A DNA stretch of 64,000 nucleotides from Prionace glauca (Eukaryota > Chordata > Chondrichthyes > Carcharhiniformes > Carcharhinidae): positions 17,905,059 through 17,969,058 of the forward strand of contig CM075760.1 of the NCBI GenBank assembly GCA_037974335.1. Direction: 5' to 3'. Below, piece after piece: positions 10,195 to 22,169 of the stretch (the stretch's first letter is position 1; every line of letters starts with the position of its first letter). The translations under genes were made by a program, and so were the position numbers. The notes beneath the pieces were generated by a model. The model saw only the letters and a list, made by a program, of their open reading frames with translations, was not told the DNA's origin and ran no database searches.

Positions 10195-10525
10195 CCTGTT
10201 TGACTGAAAATGTCGTTTAGCAATCCTGACTCTGGCTGAGGCGGTCGCTCTACGTTCCAGTTCCTTACATGATGATGTGGTCAGATATGGAATTAGTCTC
10301 TGATTGGCTGAGTTGGCTGCTTGGCCAACTAGTCCCTTATTGGCTGAAGCAGTCATTTAGCGATCTAACCTCTGATTGGCTGAGGTTGCCGTTTAGCAGT
10401 CCTGTCTCTGATTGGCTCTGACAGTTGTTAGAAATCTAGTCTTTGATTGTCTGAGATGGTAAGTTATTGACCCAGTCGATTATTGGCTGAGGACGTCAGT
10501 TAATCATCCCGGGCTTATTGGATGT
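10195..10525. repeat. 36-bp minisatellite rich in GATTGGCTGA
   Basis: About eight degenerate units of roughly 36 bp, each with a 'ttagcnatc' part and ending in (g/t)(a/t)TTGGCTGA(g). ATTGG is the inverted CCAAT box bound by NF-Y, so the array is also a row of candidate CCAAT sites at near-constant spacing. It lies just past the 3' end of the pseudogene at 10,529. Confidence 0.75.
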
Positions 10526-10528
10526 CAC

Positions 10529-11423
10529 TCAGTTTTGTCTCTTCATTAAATTAGTATTTGCTATACACGGATATTTCACCGCGATTCTGATCTGCTCCCT
10601 GAATTTTGATTGAGCCACTGCATAAATAAATATGTTTGTGCAGCAATTTAAATCCCGCAGGATAAATCCGACTATTTGGAATGTATATTCAGGAATAGTG
10701 AGATACATTAATCTTCTCACATCTACATAGAAAAATTTCACAACATAAACCGACCAGAGCAGAATGAAAGCTCCGGATATGCTAAAGAGTAAAATCATTG
10801 ACTTCCTTCTGCTTTCCATTTCAGGGTCTCTGCGATTATATCCTTTACTCTGAGCCCTCAGACCCTTCCGCACTCGACTGGTCATTAAAATGTGACTGAC
10901 TGTTAGAGCATTAATCAACAAGATTAAACTGAACGGGAGCAGTGGGATTAAAACCTGATTAAACCAGTTAAAACCAATCCACCCGGGATCAGTCCAAACG
11001 CTTGGCTTGGCATTGCAGCCCCACTCGGCATGGTCGATTGTCAGTTGAGGTTCAATTACAAAGTAGAAGGGAATGTTTTTCACTCAGAGCAGGATGCCAG
11101 TTGTTGCCAGAACCACAGCTGCAGTTTTCCCAGTGCAAAATTTAGTTTTCATTTTTTGGCAGCGAATGGCCACAAATCGATCAAAGGAGAAAGTGACAGT
11201 GAACCAGACAGAACAGTCTGCAGCTGCAGTCTCCAGGACAGCTTTAACCCGACATACTGATGTGAGGGACAGGAAATTCAGGGGGAAATAATAATTATTT
11301 ATGTAGTTGAGGATAGGGTTTATGATGATGAACAGTAGATCCACCAGGCCACCAGGTAGCGAGTTGTGCAGGTGGAGAGGCCACACTTTCCCCGACTCAG
11401 GATCACAATTCCCAGTAAATTAA
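10529..11423 (-). pseudogene. GPR139-like receptor pseudogene (gene 3, exon 2)
   Basis: The minus strand reads the same exon as genes 1 and 2: acceptor at 11,424, then GKCGLSTCTTRYLV, SVWFTVTFSFDRFVAIRC, LILLINALTVSHILM, RRDPEMESRRKSMILL and CCTNIFIYAVAQSKFREQ (TM7, NxxxY-type) before a TGA at 10,529. Two lesions: a small deletion with frame change after RYLVA (near 11,350), and an in-frame TGA at 11,084-11,086 in TM4. The C-terminal half is otherwise well conserved, so inactivation may be recent. It is more diverged from genes 1 and 2 than they are from each other. No exon 1 with donor was found upstream, in 11,430-13,000. Confidence 0.85.
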
Positions 11424-11429
11424 CTGTCA

Positions 11430-12240
11430 GAGAAAAAAAAACAAGGGATAAGAACCTGAAAATTAGTGACAAAAAATCTGAATATTTCTCCATCTCTGAA
11501 CCGACAATAAGGAGAAGATTTCAGCATCAATCTAACGGGCAGGACTTCCCTATGTGGTGCTGTTGTTGGAGGAGTTCAGTTCAAGACTGAACTGCAGACT
11601 GGTAACATCCAATACACCATTCCTGGTTAATCGGGGCAGGGGATCAGAAATCTGTGAATTACACTTCTATCAATTTGATGGAGCACATCTGCAAATTCTG
11701 ATTAGACAAATATTACTGAGAGGTTGGATTTCTCATCTGATCTGTGTTACAGGATTAGCTGACACAGGGCGGGTTTTCTAATTAGACCCGAAATGGACAG
11801 AAGTATGTCAGAGATTGGCAATACAATCTGCCATCTGTTCCTACACACAGTTGTAAAAGACCACAGCAGATTGAATACTTCTTTAGACGGGTCAGCTGAT
11901 TGATTTTGATGTCACTTCAGGATTGTTCGTTCTCTTCCTCAATCTGTTATTTCCCCCCAGTTTGTCCTGGTTCTAGTTTCCAGATTCCTTGTTCTGGTTG
12001 TCTCTCTTTCCATTCTTGTCTCCCTGTCTCTACATCTCCCCTATTTCTTTCCTAATCTGACTCTTGCCATCTTATTCCTTTCACCCTTTGCAGTTTTCTT
12101 CCCCGATCTCCAGGTTTCTGTCCCATCCAACCTCTTTCCATTCTTAACTCGCAGTCCAGCTTTTTCTCCGTATTTATCCATCTCTCTTCAAACATTTCTC
12201 GCTCACTTCCCCCATAGCTATTCTGCCCCTCTCTCCTACT
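11430..12240. other. No gene recognised; pyrimidine-rich stretch
   Basis: Upstream of the receptor pseudogene. 11,930-12,240 is rich in C and T on the plus strand without a regular unit. Confidence 0.4.
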
Positions 12241-12244
12241 GTTT

Positions 12245-12600
12245 AAAATAGAATCAAAGAAGATAGTAACAGGAGGAGGCCATTTGGCCCTTCGAGCCTG
12301 CTCCGCTATTAATCACAATCATGGCTGATCATCCAACTGAATAGCCTAATGCTGCTTTCTTCCCAAAAATTTCCATCCCATTCAGCCCAAATGCTATATC
12401 TAGTCGCCTTTTTAATCACATTTTGACATCATGTGTTTCCTGCAGTAATGAATTTCACAATCTCACAACTGTTTGTTGAAGAATTGGCTCCACATCCCTG
12501 TCTTAACCCTGTTTACCCTGTTTCCTCAGACTGTTACCCCTGGTTCAGGACACTCTCACCATCGGAAACATCTGTTGTCACCCTGTTAGAATTTTATGAG
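12245..12600 (-). repeat. CR1-type LINE, 3' end fragment
   Basis: Plus strand reads 'aggaggaggccatttggccc' and 'tcatggctgatcatccaact', the reverse of a CR1-type 3' end related to family B. Confidence 0.7.
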
Positions 12601-12639
12601 TCTGTATGAAATGGTATCAATGGCTGATATTCTGGGTGC

Positions 12640-13013
12640 TATTCTGATTGGCGATTGGTGACTAGTGGAGTGCCCCAGGGATCGGTGCTGGGGCCTCAGC
12701 TATTTACATTTATATGGATGATCTGGACTAGGGGGCTGAGTGTAGGGTGACGAAATTTGCTGATGACACGAAGATGAGTGGAAAAGCAAGTTGCGTGGAG
12801 GGTGTGGAAAGTCTGCAGAGGGAGCTGGATAGGGTGAGCGATTGGGCGAGGACGTAGCAGATGGAGTATAATTTTCGCAAGTGTGAGGTTATCCACTTTG
12901 GCAGAAATAATAGTAGGAGGGAGTACTATCTAAAAGGCGAAAAGCTGCAGCATGCTACAGTGCAGAGGGACCTGGGGGTCCTTGTGCATGAGTCGCAAAA
13001 ACCCAGTCTGCAG
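12640..13013 (+). repeat. CR1-type LINE, family B, internal fragment
   Basis: From SGVPQG-type RT sequence ('agtggagtgccccagggatc') through 'gaaatttgctgatgacacga' (FADDT) to 'atgagtcgcaaaaacccagt'. Both ends are truncated. Confidence 0.8.
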
Positions 13014-13239
13014 TTGTCAGGAAGGAATCTGCAGCCCCATCCCAAACTGAGAGAGGGAGTTGAGTAGCTTCTGGACGCTGAGAATGGGACAGGAGATGAG
13101 GGTCGGGGAGGACGAACATTTTATACAGGTTTCGAAGATTTTGTTTGTAGATCTCTATCTTTTTTCCATTTCAAATTTCTGCCTGATTTGAAGGAATGGG
13201 AGAAAGGGGACAGTAAGGAGACAAAAAAGAGAGAGGTGT

Positions 13240-13705
13240 AGAACGATAGAATCATACAGCGCAGGAGCACTTTGGCCAAATGTGTTTGCACCTGCACGCG
13301 ATAAACAGTTAAAATCACATCTAACCCCATCTGTCAGCACTTGACCCGTAGCACTGACGTATCAAGTGTTCAACCAGATACTTTTTAAAGTATGTGGAAC
13401 AAATCGCTTCTCCCAACCTCCCATGCAGGTTATTCCAGACCGTCACTACCTTCTGGGTTAAAAAAAGTTATTACTCACAACTCTCCCTCCCCTCACCTTG
13501 AACCTTGTACCCTGTGATTGACCATTCAACTCAGGGGAAGAACTCTTCCTTCTCCACTCTGTCCATCTGTCACATAATGTTGGACAACACGATCAGATTA
13601 CACCTCAGTCATTTCTGTTCCAACGAAAACAAACCAAGCCTATCCAATCTCTTTTCATATCATTGATGTTCCATGCCAGGCAGCATCCTCGTGAATCTCC
13701 TCTAC
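13240..13705 (-). repeat. CR1-type LINE, old 3' part
   Basis: Reverse of the C-terminal region of ORF2: on the plus strand 'ccatgcaggttattccagac' (reverse of WNNLxW), 'ttgaaccttgtaccctgtg' and 'caggcagcatcctcgtgaat'. Interrupted at its 5' side by the next LINE. Confidence 0.65.
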
Positions 13706-14927
13706 ATAAGAACATGAGAACAAGGAGCAGGGGTAGGCCACCTGGACCATTGAGCCTGCTCCGCCATTCAATAAGATCATGGCTGATCTTTTCAAGGACT
13801 CAACTCCACTTACCCGCTCGCTCACCACAACCCTTAATTCCTTTACCTTTCTAAAATGTGTCTATTCTTGTCTTAAAAACTTTCAATGAGGTGGCCTCAA
13901 CTGCTTCACTGGGCAGGAATTCTGCAGATTCTCAACTTTTTGTGTGAGAAGTTCCTCCTCAACACAGTCCTTCGTCTGCTTCACCTTATTTTGAGGCTAT
14001 GCCCCCTAGTTCTAGTTTCATCCGCCAGTGGAAACAATTTCCCTGCTTCCATAATATCTATTCTCTTCATATTCTTATATATTTCGATAAGATCACCTCT
14101 CATTCTTCTGAATTCCAGTAAGTATAGCCCAGTCTCTCTTCATAAGCCAAACCTCTCAACTCCGCAATCAACCCAGTGAATCTCCTCTGCACCCTCTCCA
14201 GAGCCAGTATATCCTTTGCCTCGTGCAATCACCTTCCTCCAATAAAGTAGCGACCGGAATTGCATATGGCACTATAGTTGTGGCCTCACTAATTTTCTAT
14301 ACAACTCCAACATGACTTCTCCGCTTTGGTAATCTATGGCACAAGTGATAATGGTAAGTGCTCCATACTTTTACACCGCACTACGAAAATGCCCTGCTTT
14401 CAGAGTTCTGTGAATAACCACGTCAAGGTTCCTTTGTTCCGTTGAACTCCCTCGTATCCTACCATACATTTTGTACTTCGTTGTAAAAATGCTCAATTCA
14501 AATTCTATTATCTCACACTTTTCAGGGCGATATACCACCTGCCACTGATCTGCATATTTGAGCATTTCATCTATATATTTTTGTAGCCCAATGCACAGCG
14601 CACTCTATTAGGCACTCTTCCATTTTTTTGTTGTTATCAGCAAAATTACTAATCATACCCGCGACAGAGTCATCATTGTGATATTTGCATTATTTCTGAT
14701 AAATAGGGGGCCAGCACAGATCTCTATTGTACACCACTGGTCTCTGGCTTGCAGTCAGCAAAACAGTTCTTTATTATCACCCTCTGCTTCGAAAACTGGG
14801 TCAATGTTGAATACATTTTATCAAATTACCTAGTATCCTATGTGAATTAACATTCTTTACACGTCTCCCACACAGGACGTTGCCAATGTTTGCAGCAATC
14901 CATATAAACCAGCTAGTTTCTTCTGGC
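13706..14927 (-). repeat. CR1-type LINE, family B relative, old
   Basis: Begins at its 3' end with 'agaacaaggagcaggggtag' and runs, in reverse, through the C-terminal ORF2 blocks ('ctcctcaacacagtccttcg', 'gtgaatctcctctgcaccct') to an RT part (minus strand YADQWQVVYRPEKCEIIEFE). It is followed by the Penelope-like foldback at 14,941, whose insertion site lies in this LINE: it continues as 16,775-16,900. Confidence 0.75.
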
Positions 14928-14940
14928 ATCTTTCTGAACA

Positions 14941-16761
14941 TGATGTGGGTATGCCGGCGTTGGACTGGCGTAAACACAGTAAAAAGTCTGGCAACACCAG
15001 GTTTTAGTCCAAACGATTTATTTGATAATATACTCACAAGCTTTCGAGGTTTCCCTCTTCGTCAGGTGAATGGAGAGTTCTGGCCTCAGACAGAGCATAT
15101 AAAGCACAGACAGTTTAGAGATTACTGATTAGAATGTGAATCCTTACACCTAACCTGCTGTTCAAGTCCTAAAGTAACTGACAATGTGAGTAGAAGGAGC
15201 ACTGATCACAGTTTACAGAGATGTGTATTGTCTCCAGACAATACAGTAAGTGAGGTTTTGCAAACCCAGGCAAGTCACGGGGGTTACAGATAGTGCGACA
15301 TGAAAAGGGATCTTGGGTTCATGTCGCACTATCTGTAACCCCCGTGACTTGCCTGGGTTTGCCAAACCTCACTTACTGTGCTGTCTGGAGACAATACACA
15401 TCTCTTTAACCTGTGACCTGTGCTCCTTCCACTCACATTGTCGACCACTTTAGGACTTGAACAGCTGGTTAGGTGTAAGGATTCGCATTCTAATCAGTAA
15501 TCTTTAAACTGTCTGTGCTTTATATGCTCTGTCCGAGGCCAGAACTCTTCATTCACCTGACGAAGAGGGAGTCCCCTCGAAAGCTTGTGAGTATAGAACA
15601 TAGAACATTACAACGCAGAACAGGCCCTTCGGCCCACGATGCTGCGCCGACCAGTTACAAAAACAATGACCCACTAGCCTATACCAATCCCCTTTCGTCC
15701 ATAAACCTATCAAACTAGGCGCATTTACAACTGCAGCACGCAGGGCATTCCAATCCCTCACCACCCGCTGGGTAAAGAACCTACCCCTGACATCCGTCCT
15801 GTAGCTACCCCCCCCCCTTAATTTAAAGCCATGCCCCCGCGTGCTAGCTTTCTCCATCCGAGGAAAAAGGCTATCACTGTCCACCCTATCTAAACCTCTA
15901 ATCATCTTATATGTTTCAATAAGATCCCGTCTTAGCCGCCTTCTTTCCAACGAAAAGAACCCCAAATCCCTCAGTCTCTCCTCATAGGATCTCTCCACCA
16001 TCCCAGGCAACATCCTAGTAAACCTCCTCTGCACCCTCTCCAAAGCCTCCACATCCTTCCTGTAATGTGGGGACCAGAACAGCACACAGTACTCCAAGTG
16101 CGGCCCTACCAGAGTAGTGTACAGTTGCAACATGACGCTGCGACTCTTAAATTCAATCCCCCTACTAATAAACGTCAAGATACCGTACGCCTTCTTAACA
16201 ACCTTATCTACTTGATTCCCAACTTTCAGGGATCTATGTACACATACAGCTAGATCCCTCTGTTCATCCACACTATTCAAAGTCCTCCCGTTAGCCCTAT
16301 ACTCAACACATCTGTTGCTCCTACCGAAGTAAATTACCTCACACTTCTCCGCATTAAATTCCATCCGCCACCTCTCGGCCCAGCTCTGCAACTATCTAAG
16401 TCTCGCTGCAGACTATGACACCCTTCCTCACAATCTACCACACCTCCGACTTTAGTGTCATCAGCAAAATTACTAATCCACCCAACTATACCCTCATCCA
16501 GATCATTAATAAAGATTACAAACAGCAGTGGCCCCAAAACAGACCCCTGAGGCACACCACTCGTAATCGAACTCCATGATGAATATTTACCATCAACCAC
16601 CACCCTCTGTCTCCTATCTGATAGCCAATTTCTGATCCAATTTCCTAGATTACCCACAATCCCATACATCTGCATTTTCTGCAGAAGCCTACCATGGTGA
16701 ACGTTATATATTATCAAATAAATCGGTTGGACTAAAACCTGGTGTTGTCACGCTTTTTACT
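14941..16761. mobile_element. Penelope-like foldback unit with target-site duplication
   Basis: Two long inverted arms meet near 15,306. The left arm is 14,977-15,305 and the right arm runs from 15,311 to 16,761, where it carries a LINE at 15,597-16,706. Arm ends match: 'aacaccaggttttagtccaa' on the left against its inverse near 16,730, and 'acaagctttcgagg' against 'cctcgaaagcttgt'. The arms resemble the terminal noncoding part of the Penelope-like element at 6815-7310 ('cacctgacgaagaggga' here). The 13-bp direct repeat ATCTTTCTGAACA at 14,928-14,940 and 16,762-16,774 is a clear target-site duplication. No coding part is present. Confidence 0.8.
15597..16706 (-). repeat. CR1-type LINE, family A, inserted in the right foldback arm
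   Basis: Minus-strand frames give [50 protein letters not shown], then a long frame with [54 protein letters not shown] and SYRTDVRGRFFTQRVV. One frameshift near 16,380 separates the two. The 5' end is truncated in the RT palm ('[13 protein letters not shown]'). The arm sequence 'gtgagtat' stops at 15,596 and 'tattatcaaat' resumes at about 16,707. Confidence 0.9.
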
Positions 16762-16774
16762 ATCTTTCTGAACA

Positions 16775-16900
16775 CACAGACTGGCCTCCTCTGCAACGTT
16801 GACCATACTTGGAATAAAAATAATTACAGATGCAATCACACCCCTCCAAAAAAAAATGGCGACCAGAAGTGCACACGACACGATAGTTCTGACCTCCCTA
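16775..16900 (-). repeat. CR1-type LINE, continuation of the 13,706 copy
   Basis: Plus strand 'actggcctcctctgcaacgttgaccat' region and 'gcgaccagaagtgcacacga' read as LINE-type sequence in reverse, in line with 14,800-14,927 on the other side of the Penelope-like unit. Assignment is moderate. Confidence 0.4.
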
Positions 16901-16904
16901 ATGT

Positions 16905-18260
16905 TATAAACACAGAGCATTGCAGATTGTAAATGCATGGATACATAATGTCATAAATAGCTGGATACTTAGATCAAATATTCCACTGCGCTAATAGTAC
17001 AATTCAACACTGATAAATAGACACGATATTGTTTATTCACTGGTGTCAGTTATTGCACTCCGGTTAGTGATCCACATGCACAATTTGAATTTATTCTTAC
17101 TTCTATAAAATTCAGAGCGATCGCCTTCACTGAGATCCAATCTCTAAATTTACAAAATAAATTTAAATACAATAATTTCATTGATCAGTGAGACTGTGAA
17201 TTTTATTTGTTCATGACAATACTTAAAAGCATAGCGATAATACAAGACATTTGATTTACATGTATATCATCATTCACGTGGTGCATGTATGGCAGTGAAC
17301 AGAAGATCAACATGAGACATTTTCATTCAGAATTTAAAAACAGTAAGCCGTTCATTGGGTAGATTATTTTCGTAGCTTTCTGAATTGGATAGATCATTTT
17401 CAGTGTGCAGTAATGAGTCCCTTCTACTCCTCGCAGTCCCTCTGTCTTAAACTGTGAGGTTTTCCATTCCCAAAGCTTTTAATTTATACACTATATAATC
17501 ACCTGAGGGACATTGAGGTAGAAGAATGGTTTGAAGTTTTTCTTAATACATGAACAAACAGATTACAACATTTAGTTCAGTGATGGAAAATAATTATTTG
17601 TTAATTGACTGATCTCGTTCAAAACATTGGATTCTATTGATCACATTTTTCAACGAATAATACATATCTACTCAAACGCCATCAGGCCCATCTCTGGATG
17701 TCAGCTTGTTACATCAGTCTGCTCTCCTTTTAGCTATTTCTCAGTGATTACAATATAATATTTGCACTTGCTAATCAGCGATCCAAGTTTATCTGCCTTA
17801 CCAGACTGGCTCATTGATTACATTAAATGAATTTTAGCCTTCTGATCTGCCATGTGCCTCACCCTGCCCATGCTTTCCCGTCTGATGCACAGCCCACTTT
17901 TCCTTGAATACTGGACTGGACTTCACTCCAAGCTTTTCATCTGGCCTGTGCCCTACCCAACTGCCTAATTTGTTCCAAAAACTATGGAGGAGCCTTAGAC
18001 AACCTGCTCCTGATTCTGATTTTCCTAAGTTTGTAAGCTGATCCTGATCAATTCTACAGCTTTTGACAAAGAGGAATATTAAACATCATTCAGCAGTAGA
18101 AGCAGTTAACTTGTCTCTCAGATTGAAGGGAGCCATATATGAATATCCGATTCTCAGTTTCTCAGAATGCCACACACAACAATTTTCTAAAACTCTGATC
18201 ATCAACCACAAAGTGCTGAGTGCCAACTACCCATGCATTAACCAGAGCCTATCACTTGGA
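16905..18260. other. AT-rich stretch, nothing recognised
   Basis: No long open frame, splice-bounded exon, repeat or RSS was found on either strand. Confidence 0.5.
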
Positions 18261-18263
18261 ATC

Positions 18264-18430
18264 GTGTAATAAGAGCATAAGACCATAAGACATATAAACA
18301 GAATTAGGCCCATCGATTCTGCTCCACCATTCAATCATAGCTAATATTTTCCTGCCTTTTCCACATACCCCTAATCCCTCTATTAACCAAGAACAGATCT
18401 ATCTCTGTCTTAAAGGCACTTAGTCAAATA
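18264..18430 (-). repeat. CR1-type LINE, 3' end fragment
   Basis: Plus strand 'ataagagcataagaccataa' tail followed by 'gcccatcgattctgctccac' and 'ccctctattaaccaagaaca', the reverse of a CR1-type 3' end. Confidence 0.7.
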
Positions 18431-18589
18431 TCAAGATACTTGGCACATGAAGTGGCACTTCAAGTGTACACCACATTAATCATGCTGGTGATGAAATATT
18501 CACCATCCTGGGATGCCAACAGACACACCTACTGAAATATGAAAAGACAATAATCATGGTTATTTAGGTCTTAGTTTTAACATACTGAA

Positions 18590-19045
18590 ATTTTGTCCTT
18601 GGTGTTTCCATTGTACTCATTCTGTCTCATTTTTTTTTTCCATTTGTTCCCGCTCTCTGTCTCTATATTTTTGTGTCTCTCTGTCTCTGGTTGTTTCCTT
18701 CTGCCTCACCTTTTGACTCATGTTTCCGCTTTGTCTCCCTCTACTCTCTTATTACAACCTCCAATCTTCCTCCGTCTCCCTTTCTCATTCACTGTATATC
18801 ACCATTTTCCCCACTCTCTATCCCTATCTATCTTGCTTTGTGTGAGTTTCTCTCTGTCTCTGTTCTTTCTCTCTTTCTGCCTGCTTCTGTACCTACTAGA
18901 AACTATTTCAATCACTGTTGCTCTCCATGTCTTGTGCTTTTCTCTCTCTCTGACAATCTATCCCTCTCACTATCACTCTCACTGTTGCTAACACTGCTCT
19001 CTCTCTTTATCTGTCACTTTTTCTGTCTCTGTGAGACAGTTTTAT
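18590..19045. repeat. CT-rich low-complexity tract
   Basis: Repeated 'tctctctgtctctg' type words over about 450 bp, just beyond the 3' end of GPR139-like gene 2. Open frames of 130-140 codons here are composition artefacts. Confidence 0.85.
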
Positions 19046-19080
19046 TTATTTTTTACAGTATGAATCCCCAACAGGAAGAG

Positions 19081-20009
19081 TCAGGGATCTTGTGTTTGTA
19101 GTTTCCTCTGAGGGTGAATTGAGTTGAACAATTGTAGTATAGGATATTTCATTAGATCTTTTAGCTGCTCTCTGAAGTGAGTCTGTGTCACAGCATAAAT
19201 GGCAGTGTTTGTACAGCAACTTGTGAGTTGCAGCATGAAGCCCAATTCCATAACGAAAAGATTTAACCATACTGACTGATAGCCCAAGCCATGCATACGT
19301 ATCCATAGTGAATAAACCATTAATGTCGACCATAAGATGATGAAATTGGCTGAGATAGCAAGTAGTAAAATGATGGATTTCCTTCTACTCTCCATCTCTG
19401 GGTCTCTGGGATTCTCCCCACTGCTGTGAGCCCGGAGTCTCCCACGGGCTCTGCTGCTCACTAAAATGTGCCTGACAGTGAGAGCATTGAGCAGCAGAAT
19501 CAGCACGAATGGGACACACGGAGTTACAATGTTGTGGAGGAACTCGATTGTTCCCCAGATATCAGATTTAGCAGCATCCAGTATAAAATCACAAAACCAC
19601 GGGTTATTCGACAGCCAATATCTACTTAGTAACATAAAATACCAGAAAATGTTCTTTAAACAGCTCAGCACCGTCACTGTTCCTAGAACCACAGCCGCCG
19701 ATTTCTCAGTGCAATATTTACTTTTCAGCTTGGGGCAGCAAATGGCCACAAATCGATCAAAGGTGAAAGTGACGGTGAACCAGACAGAACAGTCAGTGGC
19801 TGCATAAAGCAGGACGGCGTGGATGTTACACACGGGGAGCGACAGCAGGAAAGAAAACTGTTCCGGATATAGAATGGGAATGTGTCTCAATATCAAGTCG
19901 AGGATAATGACCAGCAGATCCCCCGCTGACATGGCCACCAGGTAACGAGTGACACATTTGGACAGACCACAGTTTCTGCTCATCAGTGTCACAATTGTGA
20001 TTATGTTCA
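19081..20009 (-). CDS. GPR139-like class A G-protein-coupled receptor, gene 2, exon 2
   Basis: About 309 codons open from the splice acceptor at 20,010-20,014 (gacag on the minus strand) to a stop at 19,081. TM1 tail NIITIVTLMS; CGLSKCVTRYLVAMSAGDLL (TM2); VCNIHAVLLYAATDCSVWFT (TM3) then FTFDRFVAIC (DRF for DRY); PCVPFVLILLLNALTVRHIL (TM5); RRDPEMESRRKSIILLLAIS (loop 3/TM6); CCTNTAIYAVTQTHFREQ (TM7, helix 8). These are the features of GPR139/GPR142-like receptors, plasma-membrane peptide or amino-acid sensors. Length with exon 1 is about 337 residues, normal for the family. No breaks seen. It is nearly identical to 1-367 where both exist. Confidence 0.92.
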
Positions 20010-20134
20010 CTGTCAAGAAGGGAAATAAAGAATAAAATTAGATATGATTCATGGAAAGAAATTATCATTTAGACTGAGGATGGGTTAAAATGAAAGAAAT
20101 ATATATACACGCACATAAAATCACTATTTAAATA

Positions 20135-20300
20135 AAATCCAGCACGTCTTTTGCAGTGTGAGGGGAAAATGGAACATCTGGAGGAAACCTCTACAGACAC
20201 AGGGAAAATCTTCAAACTCCACATCGACATTGACCAACCCTGGGTTTGAATGTGTGTGCCTGATCCTGTGAGTCAGCAGTGCCAACCACTCCATTGTAGC
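20135..20300 (-). repeat. tRNA-headed SINE fragment in the intron of gene 2
   Basis: Same fragment as 495-665 in the paralogous intron ('gtgtgaggggaaaatggaac...ctgatcctgtgagtcagcag'). Confidence 0.6.
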
Positions 20301-20925
20301 AACACAATTGTACTCATTTGGGAGAGAGCTTTCTGGGGAGTCCTTAACATTGTCCCTTACTCAACTACAGCTAAATAGGCTCTCTACCATGTGGAGGATT
20401 TGCAGCGTAAGAAGGCTGAGGGAGTGAACCCTGACAGAAAACCCGGATTGGAGACCTGTAGGTGGTAATCCGTTGTCTCTCAGACAACGTAGTGACAAGT
20501 CCCGCAACAGAACTGGTACCAAACAGTGCTGGTTTGACCCTGGCCTCTGGACAATACTAACAGTTGGCAGAGGAAGATCCTGATGCCTTGATAACACAGA
20601 ATCTCTATTATATTTATACGAAACTGTACCCTGGAGAGGAGACCACAACATTGTGGTCATCGTTAATAGGACACAGGAAGAAATAGTAATCTCACACTCA
20701 ATTGGCACAGAGCACAAGTACTCGTGTTTTCTCTCACCAGTGGATGAATACTTCAAGGTTCAGAGAATAGTTGTCGTCCATAATAGTCAATGCGATTGCT
20801 GCTGCCCCACTTTGATCCACTGGATCATCCCGTTCCATGAGTCCTCTCTCAGCAGGAAGATTGCCAATCTAGGCACCAGCTAAAAACTCAAAGGCCAGTA
20901 CCAAAGGAAAAACCAAGCAGCCTGC
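20300..20925. other. Intron of GPR139-like gene 2, shared with gene 1
   Basis: Collinear with 665-1065 of the gene 1 intron ('gagagctttctggggagtcc', 'ccgttgtctctcagacaac', 'gacaatactaacagttggca'), with one extra block at about 20,615-20,830. No gene or known repeat. Confidence 0.6.
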
Positions 20926-22025
20926 CTTAATAACTGTCGCCTGGTAACTCTGACATTCGATATTATGAAATGCATCAAAAGGTTAGTCATGGCATGCATC
21001 AGTTCCGGCTTCTCTGATTGCCTGGATCCACTACAGTTCACCTACATCCACAATAGGGCCACAAATGCCATCTCCCTGACCCTACAGTCAACCCTGTAAC
21101 ACCGACTTGTGTTTATCGACTGAGCCTGCAACACCATTATTCCTAAAAAAAAAACTCGTATCCAAGGTGCATGATCTGGGTCTTGGCTTTTGCCTCTGCA
21201 ATTTGATTCTGAACTTCCTGACGCGCAGACAGCAATAATTAAGGGCAGTCAACAACACTCCTCCACAATCATCCTCAACTGTGCTGCTCCATAAAGCTGT
21301 GTCCTCGGCCCCTTGCTATACTCATACCCTGGTGGCTGTGTGGCCAAATTCCCCTCCAACTGGATTTCCAAGTTCGCTGATGACACCTGCAGTGGGTCAG
21401 AACTGAAAAAAACGATGAGACCGAGAACAAGGAAGAGACAGAAAATCTGGGTGAATTGGGGCGACAACAATAATCTCTTCCTCAATGTCAACAAAGCAAA
21501 TTGACTTTTGGAAACATAGTGGAGCACATGTCCCTATCTACATCAGTGGGATGAAGTTGAAATGGTTGGGAGCTTCAGGTTTTAGGGTCCAGATCACCGA
21601 CAACCTTCCCTGCTTCCTCCATGACGACCCTATAATTAAAAAAAATCTACAAACGCCTGTATTTTCTCAGATGTTTATGGACACATGGCATCTCAGCTGC
21701 GACTCTCACCAACTTTTACAGACGCTCCATAAAGAACATTCTAGCTTGGTATGAATGCCTCAAAGCGTGGTGAATACAGACCAGTCCATCAATCAAACCA
21801 AGTTTCCACTTATTGACCCTGTCTGAACTTCCCGTTGCCTCACAAAAGCAACAAAGCAAATTGAGGAATAGTGCACTACGGACATCAAATCTTCCCACTT
21901 GTTCCATCAGAGAAAAAAAAGATTTAAAAATGTGTGAGTACATGTACCAACCAACTGATTGAATGCAGTATGTTTTGTTTGTATGGCACTTAAGCAACCA
22001 CATTTTTCACTGTATCTCCTATAAT
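20925..22025 (+). repeat. L2-like LINE, long decayed copy
   Basis: Plus-strand pieces match an L2-type ORF2 in order: IMKCIKRLVM, then SLSDCLDPLQFTYIHN-like, ISKFADDT (RT catalytic DD), NNNLFLNVNKAN, then a 'cagacgctccataaagaaca' and 'ttctagcttggtatgaatgcc' part (SIKNILAWYEC, the L2 'ILTxWxGN' region) and the terminal 'gtatgttttgtttgtatggc...tttttcactgtatctc'. Many frame breaks. The gene 1 intron keeps only the first 230 bp. Confidence 0.7.
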
Positions 22026-22169
22026 ATGAAATGCATCAAAAAAGTTAGTCATAGTATGAATCAATTCCAGCCTCCAGATTGCCTTCATATCCTATAGTTC
22101 CCCTACCTCCCCAACAGGTCCACAGATACCATCTCCCTGGCCCCACAGTTTAATCTCTAACACTGTAAC

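Noticed and set aside
18593-19101. Open frames of 132-142 codons rich in Ser, Leu and Phe
   Set aside because: Composition artefact of the CT-rich tract.
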